In this document: positions 60,876 to 64,000 of the stretch, in pieces | Layout of the letters: the number at the start of each line of letters is the position of its first letter | Position numbering within the stretch: the first letter of the stretch is position 1 | NCBI GenBank assembly: GCA_963842725.1 | Contig: CAWJHN010000003.1 | Coordinates: 248,001 to 312,000, forward strand | Direction: 5' to 3' | Length of the DNA stretch: 64,000 nucleotides | Source: UBA10649 sp963842725 | Lineage (GTDB): Bacteria > Actinomycetota > Actinomycetes > S36-B12 | Notes under the pieces: generated by a model | What the model was told of the DNA's origin: nothing | Database searches by the model: none | What the model saw: the letters and a program-made list of their open reading frames with translations, nothing else | Translations under genes and position numbers: made by a program

Positions 60876-60922
60876 ATACCTACAAAAGCCACAGGTTTTC
60901 CCCCGATTCAACAGGAGTGCAG

Positions 60923-61924
60923 ATGGCGGGTGCCACACCGAAACGAGGTCTCGGCCGGGGGTTGGGTGCCCTGATTCCGTCGCAGGCGCCGACGGCTGCG
61001 ATGACGACGGCGCAGTCAGTGACCCAGTCTGCGCTGCCGACCGACTCATCGACGGCGCCGGTCGCGTCGGAGGGCATCGGTGCCGTGTACGCCGAGGTGC
61101 CCATCGACTCGGTCCTGCCCAACCCCCGGCAGCCCCGGTCGGCGTTCGACGAGGAGGCCCTGGCCGAACTCGTGTTCTCCATCCGTGAGATCGGCCTCCT
61201 GCAGCCGATCGTGGTCCGACGGGTGGCCGACGCGCCCGACTCCTCGGCCCGGTACGAGCTGATCGCGGGCGAGCGGCGGCTTCGGGCCTCGCGGGAGGCC
61301 GGCCTGGCGGCGATCCCGGCCATCGTCCGTGAGACGGACGACGACGCGATGCTCCGCGATGCACTGCTTGAGAACCTGCATCGGGCCGACCTGAACGCGC
61401 TCGAGGAGGCTGCGGCATACCAGCAGCTGCTGTCCGACTTCGGCTGCACCCAGGAGGAGCTCGCACGCCGCATCGGCCGCTCGCGCCCCCAGGTGACCAA
61501 CACGCTTCGACTCCTGCGACTGCCCCCGGACGTGCAGCGGCGCGTGGCCGCCGGCGTCCTGAGTGCCGGGCACGCACGGGCGCTGCTGTCGCTCGACGAC
61601 CCGGCCTCCATGGAGGCGCTCGCGACGCGCATCGTGGCCGAGGGACTCAGCGTGCGCGCCGTCGAGGAGATCATCATCGTCGGAGACGCCGATGGCCGTC
61701 GGCGACGGCCCACTCCGCGCTCGCGGGTGTCGCTGCCCCGCGACGCCGCGACGGCCGAGGTCGTCAGCGAGCTGACGGAACGGGCCGCGGGTGCACTCGA
61801 CACGCGCATCGGGGCGGACGGCTTCGCGACGCGCAAGTCCCGTGGCCGGCTGCTCGTCGAGTGTGCCGACATCGAGGATCTCCGGCGCATCGTCGACCTC
61901 ATCGCGCCGGGCGGGTCGAGCTAG
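60923..61924 (+). CDS. parB: Chromosome-partitioning protein ParB
   Basis: 333 residues. N-terminus KRGLGRGLGALIPS binds ParA; CTPase/nuclease-like domain with NPRQPRSAFDEEALAEL and ELIAGERRLRASREAGL (GERRxRA CTP motif); HTH with QEELARRIGRSRPQVTNTLRLLRLP, and a C-terminal dimer domain. ATG at 60923 with AGGAG 6 nt upstream; the frame is open further back but overlaps parA. Loads on parS at 59184 and 59929. Confidence 0.95.
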   Translation: MAGATPKRGLGRGLGALIPSQAPTAAMTTAQSVTQSALPTDSSTAPVASEGIGAVYAEVPIDSVLPNPRQPRSAFDEEALAELVFSIREIGLLQPIVVRRVADAPDSSARYELIAGERRLRASREAGLAAIPAIVRETDDDAMLRDALLENLHRADLNALEEAAAYQQLLSDFGCTQEELARRIGRSRPQVTNTLRLLRLPPDVQRRVAAGVLSAGHARALLSLDDPASMEALATRIVAEGLSVRAVEEIIIVGDADGRRRRPTPRSRVSLPRDAATAEVVSELTERAAGALDTRIGADGFATRKSRGRLLVECADIEDLRRIVDLIAPGGSS

Positions 61925-61929
61925 TCGCT

Positions 61930-61954
61930 AAACCTGTTGGCGCCCAACATGTTT
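61930..61954. terminator. Two-way terminator between parB and the ligase-like gene
   Basis: AAAC-C-TGTTGG (61930-61940), loop CGC, then CCAACA-T-GTTT (61944-61954): ten pairs with one mismatch. The arm ends in T on the plus strand and in T on the minus strand. It fills the gap between convergent stops at 61924 and 61954. Confidence 0.7.
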
Positions 61955-62901
61955 CAACTGGATCGAGCAACCGCCTGAAGCACCAGGTCAGCAATCAACG
62001 CGCCGACTCCGACCTCTGCTGCGGCCAGTGCCTGGGGGACGAGCGACGTCTCCGTCATCCCCGGTGCGGCGTTGACCTCGAGGAACCAGGCAACGCCCTC
62101 CGCATCGATGACCATGTCTGTGCGCGACCAGTCCCGCAGGCCAAGCAGCACATGGACATCTAGGGCAAGTGCTTGAGCCGCAAGGGCCTGCGCATCCGAG
62201 AGGCGGGCGGGGCAGAAGAACTCGGTGGTGCCCGCCGTGTAGCGCGCGGCGTAGTCGTACAGCTCGCCCTCCGGGACGATCTCGACCGCCGAGAGTGCGA
62301 GCAGGTCGCCGTCGCGTTCGAAGACGCCGACCGAGACCTCGGTTCCGGTGACGAAACGCTCCATGAGCACGACGTCGCCGTACGCGAAGGCGCCGACCAT
62401 CGCGGCGGGCAGGTCCGCGGCCCGATGCACGATCGACGTGCCCAGCGAGGAGCCGCCCTTGGTGGGCTTCACCACGAGCGGGAGTCCAAGGCTGTCGACC
62501 ACGGCATCAAGCACGCCGGCCGCGCCGAGCTCACGGAAGATCGACTGCGGCATGGCCACGCACGCGGGGGTGCTGATGCCTGACTTGTGCGCGAGCTCCT
62601 TGGCGATCGGCTTGTCGAACGCCAGTCGACTTGAGGCCGCATCGGAACCCACGTAGGGAATTGCCAATGATTCCAGCACATTTCGCAGGGCACCATCCTC
62701 GCCGGCGGCTCCGTGAAGGAGCGGCACGATGCAGTCGGGACGATGGTCGTGCAGCCGATCGAGCAGCCCGGCATCGACGTCGTGCTCGCTGACCTCCCAT
62801 TCTGGACGGTGGACGCGCAGCGCCTCGGCGACCCGGCGGCCGGAGCGGAGCGAGACGTCACGCTCGGCGGAGAGGCCGCCGGAGAGGACGAGCACGTGCA
62901 T
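61954..62901 (-). CDS. D-alanine--D-alanine ligase-like ATP-grasp protein
   Basis: 315 residues. N-terminal VLVLSGGLSAERDVSLRSG (substrate-binding EHE/ERDVSL signature with Glu), ATP-grasp with VVKPTKGGSSLGTSIV, VLMERFVTGTEVSVGVF and WFLEVNAAPGMTETSLVP (metal-binding Asn/Glu). Most likely makes D-Ala-D-Ala for peptidoglycan, yet ddl genes often lie far from oriC, so this may be a paralogue. Position convergent with parB. Confidence 0.82.
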   Translation of the reverse strand: MHVLVLSGGLSAERDVSLRSGRRVAEALRVHRPEWEVSEHDVDAGLLDRLHDHRPDCIVPLLHGAAGEDGALRNVLESLAIPYVGSDAASSRLAFDKPIAKELAHKSGISTPACVAMPQSIFRELGAAGVLDAVVDSLGLPLVVKPTKGGSSLGTSIVHRAADLPAAMVGAFAYGDVVLMERFVTGTEVSVGVFERDGDLLALSAVEIVPEGELYDYAARYTAGTTEFFCPARLSDAQALAAQALALDVHVLLGLRDWSRTDMVIDAEGVAWFLEVNAAPGMTETSLVPQALAAAEVGVGALIADLVLQAVARSS

Positions 62902-62909
62902 GAGGTCTC

Positions 62910-64000
62910 CTAGCGTAGGTCGGGGGCGGGGGTGGGTGATCCGGTCGGCGCGCCCAGGCCCTGCGCGGTTCCGAACGTCTCGACCAGTTCAAGCTCGCTC
63001 TCGATGACGGAAGCCAGCCGGCGGACCCCCTCGCGAATGCGGTCCGGCTCCGGGAAGCAGTAGGACAGGCGCATGTTCTGCCGGCCCTGCCCGTCGACAT
63101 AGAAGCCGGTGCCGGGAACGTAGGCGACGAGTCCGGCAACGGCCCGCGGGAGCATCGCGGTGGCGTCCAGTCCGTGCGGGAGCGTCAGCCAGGAGTAGAA
63201 GCCGCCCTGCGGGATCGTCCATGTGGTGCCCTCGGGCATCAGCGCCTGAAGCGACTCGAGCAGCGCGTCGCGGCGCTCGCGGTACACCTCCTGGTAGGTC
63301 TTGATCTGCTCTCGCCACGGCTGCGTCGCCAGGTACTCCGAGACGGTCAGCTGGGAGTAGTTGGACGGACACAGGACGGCAGACTCGTTGGCCAGCACCA
63401 ACTTCTCGCGCACGCCGTGCGGAGCGACCGCCCAGCCTACGCGCAGCCCGGAGGCGATCGTCTTGGAGAAGGAGCCGAGGTAGATGACGCCGTCGGCGTC
63501 GTCGGCCCGGATGGCGCGCGGCGGCGCACCCTCGAAACCGAGCAGGCCGTACGGGTCGTCCTCGAGGATCGCGATGCCCGCGCTCTGCGCGATGGCGAGG
63601 ATCTCCGATCGGCGCTGCGGTCCCTGCAGCACCCCGGCCGGGTTGTGGAAGCTCGGGATCGTGTAGATCAGCTTGATGCTCCGGCCGGACGCCCGGACTG
63701 CGGTGATCGCCTCGCTGAGCGCGCTGGGCACGAGCCCCTCGCCGTCCATGGCCACGTGGACGACATCGCACTCGTACGAGCCGAAGACGCCCAGGGCACC
63801 GACGTAGGACGGCGACTCCACCAGCACGACGTCGCCGGGGTCGCAGAAGATCCGGGTGACGAGGTCGAGCGCCATCTGCGAGCCGGTCGTGACCACGATG
63901 TCGTCTGGATGCGCTGAGACCCCCACCTCGGCGATCACCTCGAGGATCTGCTCCCGCAGGGTCACGTCGCCCTGGCCGGATCCGTACTGCAGAGCCTGGT
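62910..64000 (-). CDS. PLP-dependent aminotransferase (class I, 2-aminoadipate type), 5' end cut by window
   Basis: Runs off position 64000, so the N-terminus is missing; about 363 residues are seen. QYGSGQGDVTLREQIL is the typical start of the substrate-binding loop, DIVVTTGSQMALDL the PLP-phosphate loop, PSFHNPAGV and EDDPYGLLGFEG hold Asn and Asp, and YLGSFSKTIASGLRVGW has the Schiff-base Lys. Class resembles LysN/MocR-lineage transaminases without a GntR domain in view. Eight bp after it, the ligase-like gene begins; both could act on amino acids for the wall, but this is guesswork. Confidence 0.85.
   Translation of the reverse strand, partial: QALQYGSGQGDVTLREQILEVIAEVGVSAHPDDIVVTTGSQMALDLVTRIFCDPGDVVLVESPSYVGALGVFGSYECDVVHVAMDGEGLVPSALSEAITAVRASGRSIKLIYTIPSFHNPAGVLQGPQRRSEILAIAQSAGIAILEDDPYGLLGFEGAPPRAIRADDADGVIYLGSFSKTIASGLRVGWAVAPHGVREKLVLANESAVLCPSNYSQLTVSEYLATQPWREQIKTYQEVYRERRDALLESLQALMPEGTTWTIPQGGFYSWLTLPHGLDATAMLPRAVAGLVAYVPGTGFYVDGQGRQNMRLSYCFPEPDRIREGVRRLASVIESELELVETFGTAQGLGAPTGSPTPAPDLR

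Noticed and set aside
59927..60922. Upstream extension of the ParB frame
   Set aside because: It overlaps all of parA in another frame; ATG 60923 has a good ribosome site and matches ParB homologue starts.

Overview
The window is a high-GC actinobacterial chromosome segment spanning the replication origin. Gene order (dnaA, dnaN, recF, dciA, gyrB and gyrA on one side; rpmH, rnpA, yidD, yidC, jag, rsmG, parA and parB on the other), a CrgA protein, a DLW-39 protein, an FHA/PP2C/RodA/PbpA/PknB cell-wall signalling operon and heavy use of GTG starts place it in Actinomycetia. The extra neighbours (DUF6629, mannosyltransferase, rhomboid next to cyclophilin) suggest Nocardioidaceae, for example an Aeromicrobium relative; the genus is an inference.

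Layout. 0-7.7 kb looks like the edge of a surface-polysaccharide region: a truncated polyprenyl glycosylphosphotransferase, two tandem secreted glycoside-hydrolase-like proteins, a methyltransferase, an Fpg/Nei glycosylase coupled to a CoA-transferase, and a divergent GDP-L-fucose synthase. 7.7-15.6 kb is mixed accessory sequence: two ABM-domain proteins, a small protein with a dyad against its start codon, a strong 61-bp inverted repeat, a geranylgeranyl-reductase-like flavoprotein, an EamA transporter overlapping an Ada-like repair protein, a GGDEF-like protein, a META protein and a DUF6629 protein.

15.6-24.3 kb is the most interesting accessory block: AcsA-type acyl-CoA synthetase, PDH-type E1 alpha, E1 beta and E2, a free-standing acyl carrier protein and PEP synthase, mostly overlapping on the minus strand, with a DhnA-type class I aldolase facing the other way. 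The genes could take acetate and pyruvate through acetyl-CoA/acetyl-ACP and PEP to hexose phosphate. There is no E3 in the cluster. A 78-nt predicted RNA structure (24303-24380) lies between the aldolase and a fibronectin-III surface protein.

27-46 kb holds a PadR/HAAS module, a lysozyme-like secreted protein, tRNA-Leu, then the growth and division operon fhaA-fhaB-pstP-rodA-pbpA-pknB followed by a RecQ helicase with a C-terminal phosphoribosyltransferase-like domain, then pabA/trpG, a DUF881 gene, crgA, thiolase, rhomboid, cyclophilin, a PIG-V-like mannosyltransferase and a second PadR regulator with two operator-like dyads. 46-64 kb is the origin core: tRNA-Ala, DLW-39, tRNA-Ile, DUF3566, gyrA, gyrB, dciA, recF, dnaN, oriC (54494-54966, many DnaA boxes), dnaA, then rpmH through parB with two parS sites, and finally a convergent D-Ala-D-Ala ligase-like gene and a truncated aminotransferase.
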